Translations under genes and position numbers: made by a program | Assembly: GCA_964343505.1 (NCBI GenBank) | Contig: CAYFJU010000007.1 | Coordinates: 1 to 59,554, forward strand | Source: TCS55 sp964343505 | GTDB taxonomy: Bacteria > Fidelibacterota > Marinisomatia > Marinisomatales > TCS55 | Direction of reading: 5' to 3' | DNA length: 59,554 nucleotides | The notes under the pieces: generated by a model | Told to the model about the DNA's origin: nothing | Databases searched by the model: none | Seen by the model: only the letters and a program-made list of their open reading frames with translations | Shown here: one piece after another, positions 50,668-59,495 of the stretch | How positions within the stretch are numbered: the first letter of the stretch is position 1 | How the letters are laid out: every line of letters starts with the position of its first letter

Positions 50668-51785
50668 GAGATTTATACGACATCATCGGCGTAGATAAAA
50701 GCGCCACGGATAATGAAATCAAAAAAGCGTATCGAAAGATCGCTATGAAATATCATCCGGATAAAAATCCCGGTGACAATGATGCCGAACACAAATTTAA
50801 AGAAGCGGCAGAAGCCTATTCTGTTCTATCGGATAATCAGAAAAGAAGGCAGTACGATCAGTTCGGTCATGCCGGCGTTGGGATGGGTGATGCGCCCGGC
50901 GGTGGTTTCAAGGGCCATATGTCCATGGAAGATATCTTCAGCAGTTTCGGCGATATTTTTGGGGGTGACTTTGATCCATTTGGCGGAATATTTGGCGGGG
51001 GCGGCAGAAGAAGAGGAATTAAAAAAGCACGTGATTTGAAAGTGGCTTTGAAGCTCGATTATGCGGATATCGTTAGGGGTACCGATAAAACGATCAAAAT
51101 CAAACGCCACGAAACCTGTGATACTTGCTCCGGGAGTGGCGCCCAGACAGGGACTATGCCAACTTCATGCCGCCATTGCAGCGGCTCAGGGCAAATCCGT
51201 CAAATGTCTCAATCCTTTTTCGGGCAATCCGTCGTTGTTCGGGAATGCCCCGTTTGCAATGGATCCGGTGAAGTTATCGAGAATCCCTGCCGGACTTGCG
51301 GCGGAAACGGTATTCAACGGAAAGCAGTTGAAATAAAGGTGAAGGTGCCGGCCGGAGTCGCCGAAGGCAATTACATGACCCTCAATGGGCAGGGGAATAA
51401 AGGGCCCAAAGGGTATGAATCGGGAGACTTGATAATCTTCTTTGAAGAAAATGCCCATCCCGTATTTACCCGCAATGGTGAAGATGTGATTACGGAAGTT
51501 CAAATCCAATTTTACCAGGCGGCCTTGGGACTAATACTTGAAGTGCCAACATTGGAAGGTAAGGCAAAACTCAAAATTCCGTCCGGAATACAATCGGGGC
51601 AAATTTTACGTATGCGCGGTAAGGGTTTCCCAAAAGTCAGGGGATCTTCAAGAGGAGATCAATTGGTCAGAGTTCAGGTGCACACACCCAAATCTCTGTC
51701 TCGCCAACAGAAGAAATTATTTGAAGAATTATCCACCTTGAATGGACAATCAGAACCAGTATTTAAGCGGGTTGAACTGGATTGA
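50664..51785 (+). CDS. dnaJ: Chaperone protein DnaJ
   Basis: A full type I DnaJ of 373 residues. The J domain has HPD in MKYHPDKNPGD (about 28-38). A Gly/Phe-rich linker (about 68-115) follows. The zinc domain has four CxxCxGxG-type repeats: CDTCSGSG, CRHCSGSG, CPVCNGSG and CRTCGGNG (about 153-218). C-terminal client-binding domains end in LSRQQKKLFEEL. It stimulates DnaK ATPase. dnaK itself is not in this operon. It overlaps grpE upstream and the HhH gene downstream. Confidence 0.94.
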   Translation: MRDLYDIIGVDKSATDNEIKKAYRKIAMKYHPDKNPGDNDAEHKFKEAAEAYSVLSDNQKRRQYDQFGHAGVGMGDAPGGGFKGHMSMEDIFSSFGDIFGGDFDPFGGIFGGGGRRRGIKKARDLKVALKLDYADIVRGTDKTIKIKRHETCDTCSGSGAQTGTMPTSCRHCSGSGQIRQMSQSFFGQSVVVRECPVCNGSGEVIENPCRTCGGNGIQRKAVEIKVKVPAGVAEGNYMTLNGQGNKGPKGYESGDLIIFFEENAHPVFTRNGEDVITEVQIQFYQAALGLILEVPTLEGKAKLKIPSGIQSGQILRMRGKGFPKVRGSSRGDQLVRVQVHTPKSLSRQQKKLFEELSTLNGQSEPVFKRVELD

Positions 51786-52189
51786 GCGTTTTCACTCAGC
51801 AGGAAAAATTAATCATCAAATTTCTGCTCGGTGTAATCTCCCTTGGAATGATCGTAACTGCTTACCGCCATTGGTTTGGGAACGAGGTGCCATCAGCGGA
51901 AGCGGAAATATTAGCTTTTAAAGCTGCTGCCAACCGGGTTGCGGAAGAAAAAGCAAAAAACCTTGTGGAAAAGAAGCAGAATCAATTCCAAAAAAGTGTT
52001 AATATCAATACTTCAAATAAAGCGGATTTAATGTCAATCCCGGGGGTTGGACCTGTAACTGCGGAAAGAATTATTATTCATAGAGAGGATTATGGATTAT
52101 TCAATTCGGTTGAAGGATTATTGGAGGTGAAGGGTATAGGCCCTAAAACATTTGAAAAAATTAAAGCGTATATCAAGATAGAGGACTGA
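51782..52189 (+). CDS. Helix-hairpin-helix (ComEA-like) protein
   Basis: A 135-residue protein with one N-terminal hydrophobic helix (FLLGVISLGMIVTAYRHWF, about 12-30), a helical linker, and a C-terminal pair of helix-hairpin-helix motifs. VNINTSNKADLMSIPGVGPVTAERIIIHREDYGLFNSVEGLLEVKGIGPKTFEKIKAYI is the ComEA domain layout. ComEA binds incoming double-stranded DNA in the periplasm during transformation. The membrane anchor fits that role. The TTG start overlaps the dnaJ stop. A DNA-repair HhH role is possible but less likely given the anchor. Confidence 0.8.
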   Translation: MSVFTQQEKLIIKFLLGVISLGMIVTAYRHWFGNEVPSAEAEILAFKAAANRVAEEKAKNLVEKKQNQFQKSVNINTSNKADLMSIPGVGPVTAERIIIHREDYGLFNSVEGLLEVKGIGPKTFEKIKAYIKIED

Positions 52190-52194
52190 CGTAA

Positions 52195-52968
52195 ATGTCT
52201 GAAAAAAATCAATCAGAACTTTCTCAAAAAAGAAAAATGTATTCCGATCTTTTGGAAGTGGCAATCGTGTTTGCTTTCCTATTCTTAATCATTAGTATTT
52301 ATGTACCCAGAGCCATTTGGGATGAAGAAGAATTTTATGAGGGTAAAAGTCATTTCTACATGGAAAACATGTATGACGCTCAGAATTTTTATAAATCCGT
52401 TATGGGTGAATATAATCCGGATGGATTGTGGGTAATGCAAGTCGTGAATTCAGTGCGCGATTCTTTGACCGGCGATTCAACTTATCTTGGAGAGCAATCG
52501 ATTACCTTGAATGGAAATACATTTTCTGTGAATATTCCCAAAGGATATGATGTTGATTTTGATACCACATTCGGATTCCCTATGACGCGTCGAGACACAA
52601 TTTCGGATACTACAGCAACGATCGTAATGTATTCGGAAGATTTATCCCGCAATGACACAACCTATATACAGAAAAAGCGGTTAGCCCAATTCCAGGCGGA
52701 TTCAAACTTTGTTGCCCTATTGGAAGAAGTCGAATCTGAACGGGTGGAAGTTGTGAATTATTATGATTCCTATATGCCCGATTCTTCTATGTATTTTTGT
52801 CCCGTTACGGAAAAACCATATTTAATTTCCATCAAGGATGAAGGCAATACAGTGCGTGTGGACAGCCCCATCGAAGAAACGGTTGTTAGAAAACGTTATG
52901 CCATCTTCGCCTTTAAGGCGGATAATCACGGTTTTGTGGATGATGGTACAAAAAGTTGGGATAGGTAA
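52195..52968 (+). CDS. Single-pass membrane protein with pilin-like N-terminus, unknown function
   Basis: A 257-residue protein that I do not recognise as a named family. A short charged start (MSEKNQSELSQKRKMYSDLLE) leads into one hydrophobic helix (about 24-40) with Glu near its start, then VPRAIWDEEEFYEGKSHFYMENMYDAQNFYKSVMGEY. This shape (hydrophobic helix, Pro, small helix ending in an A-x-x-Y stretch) recalls type IV pseudopilins, but the prepilin-peptidase Gly-Phe site is missing. The rest is Asp/Thr-rich beta-type sequence. It sits between a ComEA-like and a PilM-like gene. The pilin idea is inference only. Confidence 0.55.
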   Translation: MSEKNQSELSQKRKMYSDLLEVAIVFAFLFLIISIYVPRAIWDEEEFYEGKSHFYMENMYDAQNFYKSVMGEYNPDGLWVMQVVNSVRDSLTGDSTYLGEQSITLNGNTFSVNIPKGYDVDFDTTFGFPMTRRDTISDTTATIVMYSEDLSRNDTTYIQKKRLAQFQADSNFVALLEEVESERVEVVNYYDSYMPDSSMYFCPVTEKPYLISIKDEGNTVRVDSPIEETVVRKRYAIFAFKADNHGFVDDGTKSWDR

Positions 52969-52978
52969 TTATTTTTAA

Positions 52979-54700
52979 GTGATCCATCTCGCCATATCGG
53001 ATAGCCATCTTTTATGTGCTCAATGGTCAGTAAAAGATGGTCGTCCGCTACTGACTTCTTTTTCTTATAAAACACTTCCAAGACCCCTCAGTGTTTTAAA
53101 AAACTCCGACACTGAAATTATTTCTGTTTTAAATGCGGGTCTGCATTTAATCCGTGAAGATATCCCCTTTGAAGGAAATCAAGTCTATGTAACCATCCCT
53201 GATGATTATTGTCAGTCCGTCCTAGTGGCCTTGGATTCGGAAATGACTGAAAACGATGGATGGGAATTTGCACAATGGACCCTGAACCAGCGCTGGCAGT
53301 CCGACAATTCGTATGAATATTTTGGCCGGTCATTTGACGGAAAAACAAAATCCGTTTTTGCCCTTCGTGTAGCCACCCTTTTTACCGAACCGATAAAATT
53401 AGCCATCCAGGAATTGGGGGGTGAGGCTGTCTGGATGGGAACCGAATCCAGTGCATTTTATGCTTTAAGCCCTGAAAAAGGATGTACGGTATTCCACCCG
53501 AAAACAAATGGATACCGGTATTACCATTACTCTCAAAACAGTTTTCAAAGTGGGACGGCCCGATTTTTAAAGGAAGAATGGATACTCCATCCACGGGTGG
53601 GCAGTGAAACAGGCCAAGATGCATTCAAGGGCCAGTTAATTGTCGCGGGACAATTATCGGATAAAAGAAAGACCCATTTCAAGGGTAGGCGCATTAAACA
53701 ACTGACTGCCTTGGAGGGGGTAATTGTTGAAGGGGCGATAATTCCGAAAGAAATCCGGGAGGAGGATCTTTACGTATTAACGGCAATCGCCACCGGATCA
53801 ATTCAAGGTGTCGCTCTTAATCTTTTCGGTCGCCTGGGTTTGCAAAAATATGCATATGAAAAACCGGTTGTAGCGGAAAAACCAAAAGTCCTTCCGCCTA
53901 AACCAGAAAAAAAGACAGCAGTAAAAACGAAACCAAAACCTAAACTAAAGAAGAAAAGAAATATCCTCCAGCCGGCACTTTACCTGTTTTTCTTTGCCAC
54001 AATTGGTTTCATGCTCATATATGATCAAAAACCGGAGTTATTAAGGCTCACTCCCCAAAATGCAATTGTAGAATCTCCCCAAGTCGATGAAGCCAATCCG
54101 GTGAAATTTGTATCACCTGTCGAACTGGAAGAGAGCACTGCCTTAAAAGAAGTCCCGGATTTTTTGGTTAAATCTCAAAGTTTGATATCAACAGCCATCC
54201 GTGCCATTGAATTATCCGGTACACATCAAATCCTATTATTATCCATGAGTGACGGCCGAATGGATTTAGAACTGGTAGGGAGTAAAACAATGGATGCACC
54301 CATAGATTCCATTGGCGATGTATTGAATTATTCCCTGCGCCAGGTGAATGGTGAAAACCAATTTAAACATGGTTATTTAGTGAATTATCCATCGGTCAGC
54401 CGGTCCGCTATGCAAACGGAATTCTCCCTTGAAGAATTCCAATCCTATGTTTTAAATATTGCGCAATCATTCTTAAAAGTTCTCGACCCGATTGAGCGAG
54501 AAAATCGAACACAAATCCCCGTTATTGCCCGGATCAGCGGCGCTGAAAATATCAATCAAATTTTATTAAAGTTTTCCTCGGCCGGTAAAAATCTGGCTTT
54601 AGAGAAATTTGTTTATACGGTTAATTCTGAAAATATGAGACCGTTAGCCATTTTTTATATTTCACTTTATTTTTCTTCACTACCGGAATCTCAGGATTAG
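52979..54700 (+). CDS. PilM-like membrane protein, possibly fused to PilN/PilO-like part
   Basis: A 573-residue protein in three parts. The first (about 1-290) has an actin-like ATPase/PilM-type character: VYVTIPDDYCQSVLVALDSEMTENDGWEFAQWTLN resembles PilM segments preceding its pilus contacts. The second is a proline/lysine-rich linker (about 295-327) leading to one transmembrane helix (about 330-348). The third is a periplasmic part of alternating strands and helices such as a PilN/PilO domain would have. It starts at a GTG. The similarity is weak and structural, so PilM-like is a proposal, not a firm identification. It follows the pilin-like gene by ten bases. Confidence 0.5.
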   Translation: MIHLAISDSHLLCAQWSVKDGRPLLTSFSYKTLPRPLSVLKNSDTEIISVLNAGLHLIREDIPFEGNQVYVTIPDDYCQSVLVALDSEMTENDGWEFAQWTLNQRWQSDNSYEYFGRSFDGKTKSVFALRVATLFTEPIKLAIQELGGEAVWMGTESSAFYALSPEKGCTVFHPKTNGYRYYHYSQNSFQSGTARFLKEEWILHPRVGSETGQDAFKGQLIVAGQLSDKRKTHFKGRRIKQLTALEGVIVEGAIIPKEIREEDLYVLTAIATGSIQGVALNLFGRLGLQKYAYEKPVVAEKPKVLPPKPEKKTAVKTKPKPKLKKKRNILQPALYLFFFATIGFMLIYDQKPELLRLTPQNAIVESPQVDEANPVKFVSPVELEESTALKEVPDFLVKSQSLISTAIRAIELSGTHQILLLSMSDGRMDLELVGSKTMDAPIDSIGDVLNYSLRQVNGENQFKHGYLVNYPSVSRSAMQTEFSLEEFQSYVLNIAQSFLKVLDPIERENRTQIPVIARISGAENINQILLKFSSAGKNLALEKFVYTVNSENMRPLAIFYISLYFSSLPESQD

Positions 54701-54703
54701 GCT

Positions 54704-55216
54704 ATGCAAATCCAGGCTGGTTGTTATAAGGGCCGTCGGATAAAAACGGTTGCAAATGCACCATACCGTCCTACGACATCCTTAGTCCGGAAGAGTTTAT
54801 TCGATATCCTTGGGGATTTATCCGGCTATCATGTGTTGGACCTTTTTGCAGGATCGGGTATTATCGGTTTTGAGGCTGCCAGCCGCGGTGCCGAATCGGT
54901 TACTTTTGTTGAATCCAGTATACGAGTGACATCCCTGTTAAAAATGAATGGGTCTGTTTTTACCCAAACCCAGTTTAATTATTATCGGACAGATACACTC
55001 AAATTTCTGAACAAATGTGGTCAATTTGATTTAATTCTGGCCGACCCGCCATACCGTTATCCGGATACAGATTTAGTGGTGGAAACAGGGCTTAATCGCT
55101 TAAATGAGAATAGATTTTTAGTACTTGAATCTTCACCGCGGGATTTCTCAATTTCACCGGCAAGAGTGAAGCTATACGGTGACACACAACTGACTTTCTG
55201 GAAAAAGGAGAAATGA
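54704..55216 (+). CDS. rsmD: 16S rRNA (guanine(966)-N2)-methyltransferase RsmD
   Basis: A 170-residue SAM-dependent methyltransferase. It begins with the family start MQIQAGCYKGRRI...PTTSLVRKSLFDIL, has the SAM-binding VLDLFAGSGIIGFEAASRGA (about 44-63), and contains the catalytic ADPPYRYP (DPPY motif, about 112-119). It methylates G966 of 16S rRNA in helix 31. It is followed, with a four-base overlap, by coaD, a widely conserved pairing. Confidence 0.9.
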   Translation: MQIQAGCYKGRRIKTVANAPYRPTTSLVRKSLFDILGDLSGYHVLDLFAGSGIIGFEAASRGAESVTFVESSIRVTSLLKMNGSVFTQTQFNYYRTDTLKFLNKCGQFDLILADPPYRYPDTDLVVETGLNRLNENRFLVLESSPRDFSISPARVKLYGDTQLTFWKKEK

Positions 55217-55695
55217 GAACAGTAATATATCCGGGGACGTTTGATCCGATCCACCGCGGGCATATTGATATCGCCGAACGGGCATCAAAATTGTTTGATA
55301 AAATCATTTTCGTCATTGCAGTGAATGCGGAGAAGAATCCACTTTTCACGGCAGAAGAACGCATTGAAATGATTTTGGGTTCGACTCAGCATATTGAAAA
55401 TGTGGAAGCCCAGTCTACCGATGGGCTGGTGGCCAATTATGCACGGAAACTTAATGCAATCGCACTGATCCGTGGATTGCGTCACGTAACTGATTTTGAA
55501 CTTGAATTCCAAATGGCAACCATGAATCATCATCTTAATTCGGACGTGTCTACTTTACTGATGGTTACAGCGGAAAATTATATCCATTTGAATTCCAGTT
55601 TGGTTAAAGATGTGGCACGTCTTAAAGGTGACATCACAAAATTTGTCCCGGCCAATGTATTGGATAAATTGAATCAAAAATTCAATCGCAGCTGA
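55213..55695 (+). CDS. coaD: Phosphopantetheine adenylyltransferase
   Basis: A 160-residue nucleotidyltransferase that makes dephospho-CoA from phosphopantetheine. YPGTFDPIHRGHIDIAERA carries the T/HxGH ATP motif. LIRGLRHVTDFELEFQMATMNHHL is the family-specific substrate region, and SSSLVKDVARLKG is the ISSxxVK-like tail motif (here NSSLVKD). The typical length is retained. It is coupled to rsmD by an ATGA overlap. Confidence 0.93.
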   Translation: MRTVIYPGTFDPIHRGHIDIAERASKLFDKIIFVIAVNAEKNPLFTAEERIEMILGSTQHIENVEAQSTDGLVANYARKLNAIALIRGLRHVTDFELEFQMATMNHHLNSDVSTLLMVTAENYIHLNSSLVKDVARLKGDITKFVPANVLDKLNQKFNRS

Positions 55696-55783
55696 TTTTC
55701 TTTTTTTTCGGTTACTTTACCGAAGGTAATAATTCTCCATATTCTTTAAATTCCACGTCCATTTTTAGGGATTTACAATACTG

Positions 55784-56047
55784 ATGCCTACATACGACTA
55801 TAAATGTCAAAATTGTGACCATACATTTGAATATTTTCAAGCCATGTCGGACGCCCGGCTGGAAAATTGTCCTGAATGTCGGGGGGAAGTACGTCGTTTA
55901 GTCAGCGGGGGTTCTGGACTCATATTCAAAGGGAGTGGGTTTTATCTCACGGATTATGCCAAAAAGAATTCATCCGAACAAAAGACGGCACCAAAAAAGA
56001 AAAAAGAAACGAAGAAGAAACCGGTAAAAGAAAGTGCAAAAACATGA
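55784..56047 (+). CDS. FmdB family zinc-ribbon protein
   Basis: An 87-residue protein with an N-terminal zinc ribbon: YDYKCQNCDHTFEYFQAMSD...LENCPECRGEVRRLVSGGSGLIFKGSGFYLTDY. The two CxxC pairs (about 8-11 and 28-31) bind zinc. A Lys-rich C-terminal tail follows. FmdB-type proteins are widespread and often called putative regulatory proteins without firm function. The stop overlaps the icd start (ATGA). Confidence 0.87.
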   Translation: MPTYDYKCQNCDHTFEYFQAMSDARLENCPECRGEVRRLVSGGSGLIFKGSGFYLTDYAKKNSSEQKTAPKKKKETKKKPVKESAKT

Positions 56048-57276
56048 GTGACGTGAAACAGGGTGAAAAAATTACTTTAAATGGGGGCCAGTTAAATGTC
56101 CCGAACCATCCCATTATCCCATTTATCGAAGGAGATGGGATTGGTTCCGATATTTGGTATGCATCTCAAATGGTATTTGATGCTGCTGTGACCAAAGCGT
56201 ATCATGGTGATAAATCCATTGTTTGGCAGGAAGTGTTAGCCGGGGAAAAAGCAAATGAAATGACTGGTTCCTGGCTTCCGGATGAAACGCTGGATACGAT
56301 TCGGGAATACTTAATTGCAATCAAAGGTCCCTTAACTACACCGGTTGGCGGCGGTATACGTTCCCTGAATGTGGCCTTGAGACAAATCCTGGATCTCTAC
56401 GCCTGTGTGCGTCCTGTCAGATGGTTCAATGGTGTACCTTCTCCGGTAAAAAACCCAGAACTGGTTGATATGATCATTTTCCGGGAAAATACGGAAGACA
56501 TCTATGCCGGAATTGAATGGATGCATGGCACGGAAGAAGTGGAAAAAGTAAAAACATTCCTGACAGAAGAAATGGGTGTGACTAATATTCGCTTCCCCGA
56601 TACCGCATCTTTAGGTGTAAAACCAGTGTCGATTGAAGGGACGGAACGCGTCGTAAAAGCGGCTTTGGATTATGCGATCGCTCATGACCGCGATACCCTC
56701 ACCCTGGTCCACAAGGGTAACATCATGAAGTTTACCGAAGGTAAATTCAAGGAATGGGGATATGAATTAGCCAAGCGTGAATACGATTCACAAGATTATG
56801 AAGGCGGCCCCTGGCAGGTGATCGATAATAATGGGAAACAACTCATCGTTAAGGATGTGATTGCCGATGCATTTTTACAACAGATTTTATTACGTCCCGG
56901 TGAGTATGATGTTATTGCAACACTCAACCTGAATGGCGATTATATATCCGATGCCTTAGCTGCAATTGTTGGCGGTATCGGTATCGCACCCGGCGCCAAT
57001 ATCAACTATACCACCGGTCATGCTATTTTTGAGGCAACCCACGGCACGGCTCCCAAGTATGCCGGCAAGGATATGGTTAATCCTTCTTCAGTGATTTTGT
57101 CCGGTGTTATGATGCTGGAACATATCGGTTGGCAGGAAGCAGCTGATTTGATCACGAAGGGGATTGAGGGCGCCATTGACGCAAGAACTGTCACCTACGA
57201 TTTTCACCGCCTGATGGACGACGCGACAAAAGTTTCCTGTTCCGGTTTTGGAAAGGCCATCATCGCCAATATGTAA
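56044..57276 (+). CDS. icd: Isocitrate dehydrogenase, NADP-dependent type
   Basis: A 410-residue TCA-cycle enzyme converting isocitrate to 2-oxoglutarate and CO2. IPFIEGDGIGSDIW is the N-terminal dinucleotide/substrate loop. Substrate residues lie in GGGIRSLNVALRQILDLYACVRPVRW, the active-site Tyr in IFRENTEDIYAGIEW, and the metal Asp cluster in NLNGDYISDALAAIVGGIGIAPGANI. The HGTAPKYAGKD segment reads like the E. coli NADP enzyme. I use the ATG at 56044; a longer frame upstream only reads through fmdB. A palindromic repeat is inserted right at its stop codon. Confidence 0.94.
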   Translation: MSDVKQGEKITLNGGQLNVPNHPIIPFIEGDGIGSDIWYASQMVFDAAVTKAYHGDKSIVWQEVLAGEKANEMTGSWLPDETLDTIREYLIAIKGPLTTPVGGGIRSLNVALRQILDLYACVRPVRWFNGVPSPVKNPELVDMIIFRENTEDIYAGIEWMHGTEEVEKVKTFLTEEMGVTNIRFPDTASLGVKPVSIEGTERVVKAALDYAIAHDRDTLTLVHKGNIMKFTEGKFKEWGYELAKREYDSQDYEGGPWQVIDNNGKQLIVKDVIADAFLQQILLRPGEYDVIATLNLNGDYISDALAAIVGGIGIAPGANINYTTGHAIFEATHGTAPKYAGKDMVNPSSVILSGVMMLEHIGWQEAADLITKGIEGAIDARTVTYDFHRLMDDATKVSCSGFGKAIIANM

Positions 57277-57277
57277 T

Positions 57278-57368
57278 GAAGGCGTTGAAAAACACCAAAT
57301 AGTCCCCTCTATCAAGAGGGGTGCTCGCAGAGCAGGGTGTATTTCATTATGCGTTTTTCTTAGCCTTC
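57278..57368. repeat. 91-bp palindromic element with terminal inverted repeats (MITE-like)
   Basis: The ends 57278-57295 and 57351-57368 are inverted copies at 14 of 18 positions. The element is flanked on both sides by TAAT (57274-57277 and 57369-57372), the left copy overlapping the icd stop codon, so a 4-bp target duplication is likely. Inside are two hairpins: 57304-57310 with 57315-57321 (cccctct/agagggg) and 57322-57326 with 57330-57334. Short cccctct...agagggg repeats of this kind are common between genes in FCB genomes. It has no coding capacity and may also act as a transcript end for icd. Confidence 0.65.
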
Positions 57369-57436
57369 TAATGAATTGACAAGGATTTTTATCAGGAAAG
57401 GTGTGTAGGGTATTATGCACTTTTTTATTTTCAATC

Positions 57437-58411
57437 ATGTTTATTGATTATACAAAAGTCGAACTCCACGCCGGAAAAGGCGGCCCGGGATGTGTTTCAT
57501 TCCGCAGGGAGAAGTTTGTCTCAAAAGGCGGTCCCGATGGCGGTAATGGTGGTCATGGCGGTAATATTATTGCCCAAGCTGACACGAACCTGCATACCTT
57601 GCAGGATATTCGCTACGCAAGAATTTACAAAGCCAGAAATGGTTCCCCCGGTTCGTCCAGTTTAAAAACGGGGAAGAATGGGGATGATATCCTAATTAAG
57701 GTTCCTTTAGGAACTATCATTCGAAATATCGAAACAAAAGAAGTTGTGGCCGATTTTGATGCATTGGGTCAGAAACATATCATTTGCCGTGGTGGGAAAG
57801 GTGGGAAAGGAAATGTCAATTTCAAATCTTCTACGCATCAGACACCGCGTTACGCCCAGCCGGGGACTGCGGGTGAATCGGGTCATTTTGAGTTTGAACT
57901 GAAAATATTGGCTGATGTGGGGTTGGTGGGTTTTCCCAATGCAGGGAAATCAACATTATTATCCGTTTTATCCAAAGCGCGCCCAAAGATTGCCGATTAT
58001 CCTTTTACCACGTTGGAACCACATTTAGGTATTGTAAAATCAGGCCCATTCAATTCATTTCTCATGGCGGATATTCCCGGATTGATTGAAGGCGCCAGCA
58101 AAGGAAAAGGGTTAGGTCTCCAATTCTTACGGCATATCGAAAGAAACCGACTTTTATTATTTCTAATTGACGGTATCGAAGAAAATCCGGCGTTTGCTTT
58201 TGAAGCGCTGAAAAATGAACTTAAATCCTACAATTCATCCCTATTGATTAAGCCCATAATTCTGGTACGGACCAAAGGGGATATTCTTCATGAAATCGAT
58301 CAGGATAAATGGGTGCAGATTCCAGAATACCTTATGGAAATATCTGCTGTAACGGGGGATGGAATGACGGAACTAGTTAAGGAAATATCCAAACGATTAG
58401 ATGAAGCATAA
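57437..58411 (+). CDS. obgE: GTPase ObgE/CgtA
   Basis: A 324-residue ribosome-associated GTPase from the ATG at 57437. The glycine-rich OBG fold (about 1-158; KGGPDGGNGGHGGNI and CRGGKGGKGNVNFKSSTHQTPR) precedes the G domain with P-loop GFPNAGKSTLL (about 165-175), DIPGLIEGAS (G3) and a TKGD motif in place of the usual NKxD (G4). It acts in 50S assembly and the stringent response. The upstream 160 bases hold a palindromic repeat and probably its promoter. Confidence 0.93.
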   Translation: MFIDYTKVELHAGKGGPGCVSFRREKFVSKGGPDGGNGGHGGNIIAQADTNLHTLQDIRYARIYKARNGSPGSSSLKTGKNGDDILIKVPLGTIIRNIETKEVVADFDALGQKHIICRGGKGGKGNVNFKSSTHQTPRYAQPGTAGESGHFEFELKILADVGLVGFPNAGKSTLLSVLSKARPKIADYPFTTLEPHLGIVKSGPFNSFLMADIPGLIEGASKGKGLGLQFLRHIERNRLLLFLIDGIEENPAFAFEALKNELKSYNSSLLIKPIILVRTKGDILHEIDQDKWVQIPEYLMEISAVTGDGMTELVKEISKRLDEA

Positions 58412-59495
58412 TGCACTCATCCAAATCCTGAACCTTTTAAATGTAAAAGGCCTGGGCCCACAGCGGGTGCGATCCATTGTTTCACATTTTGGATGGGATG
58501 CTGAGATTTTTGCATTATCTTCTGAAGAATTTTGTCAAGCGCCCGGTGTTGATCTTAAAACCGCAAGGGCCATTCATTCTTATACTGACCAGAATTTTGG
58601 TAAAAAAGAATTGGAGCGATCTCAAAAAGTTGGTGCATCCATTGTATCATTCTGGGATGATGATTATCCAATACTGCTGAAGAAAATATATGATCCGCCC
58701 GTCCTACTTTATATCAAAGGAAAGCCCCTGGAAAAAGAAGCGGATTGCATTGGTGTTGTCGGTACGCGGAATATCACCGCTTACGGTAAAAAAATTACCA
58801 ACTCGATTGTTTCAGAATTGGTTTCATCTGATTTAAGCATTGTCAGCGGACTTGCCAGGGGCGTCGATAGTTTAGCCCATCGGAAAACGATTAATGATGG
58901 CGGGAAAACCCTGGCTGTTTTGGGGAACGGAATCGATTTTATTTATCCCTCCGAAAACAAAAAATTGGCTGATATGATCTGCGAGAATGGGTCTGTCATA
59001 TCTGAATTCCCAATCGGCACCAATCCCGATGCTGGGAACTTTCCTCAGCGGAACAGGATCATAAGCGGCCTGAGTCACGGTACAATCGTTGTGGAAGCAG
59101 GGAATAGAAGTGGTGCAATCCTAACAGCATTAAATGCCATTGATCAAAACAGAGAAGTGTTTGCTGTCCCCGGTCGCCTTACAGATAAAATGAGTGTAGG
59201 GTGTAACCGCTTAATCAGAAATGGTGCAATTCCTGTGGAGTCTGGTGCTCAAATACTGGATCATATTAAGCATCAATTGTTTACCCCAGGAGATCCAGTT
59301 CAACAAAAATTGAATCTTCATTTAACGAAAGAGGAGCATGCACTGGTCGATTTGTTAGCGGATGATCCAAAACATATTGATGACATTGTTTCGAGCGGAG
59401 ATCTTGAAATGACTCAGGCGTTGACCATGTTGTTAAAATTGGAACTGAAAGGGGCTGTTGTTCAGCTCAGTGGAAAACAATTTGCCCGTGCATAG
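58401..59495 (+). CDS. dprA: DNA processing protein DprA
   Basis: A 364-residue Smf/DprA family protein. An N-terminal HhH-like helix region (LLNVKGLGPQRVRSIVSHFG, about 9-28) precedes the Rossmann-like core with GVVGTRNITAYGK, SGLARGVDSLAHRKT, VLGNGIDFIYPSENKKLAD and SEFPIGTNPDAGNFPQRNRIISGLS (about 112-225). A C-terminal winged-helix-like region follows. DprA loads RecA on incoming single-stranded DNA during transformation. Its start lies in the end of obgE. Together with the ComEA-like gene it supports competence, although dprA is also conserved in non-competent bacteria. Confidence 0.93.
   Translation: MKHNALIQILNLLNVKGLGPQRVRSIVSHFGWDAEIFALSSEEFCQAPGVDLKTARAIHSYTDQNFGKKELERSQKVGASIVSFWDDDYPILLKKIYDPPVLLYIKGKPLEKEADCIGVVGTRNITAYGKKITNSIVSELVSSDLSIVSGLARGVDSLAHRKTINDGGKTLAVLGNGIDFIYPSENKKLADMICENGSVISEFPIGTNPDAGNFPQRNRIISGLSHGTIVVEAGNRSGAILTALNAIDQNREVFAVPGRLTDKMSVGCNRLIRNGAIPVESGAQILDHIKHQLFTPGDPVQQKLNLHLTKEEHALVDLLADDPKHIDDIVSSGDLEMTQALTMLLKLELKGAVVQLSGKQFARA

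Noticed and set aside
55707..55724. Hairpin ttcggt/accgaa after coaD as a terminator
   Set aside because: The T-run lies before the hairpin on the plus strand, the wrong side for termination of coaD.
55876..56043. Longer isocitrate dehydrogenase starting within fmdB
   Set aside because: The first 56 residues are an out-of-frame reading of fmdB; the ATGA overlap at 56044 gives a normal IDH start.
57401..57436. Upstream in-frame start for obgE
   Set aside because: The ATG at 57437 gives the conserved Obg N-terminus; the extra twelve residues are not conserved in the family.
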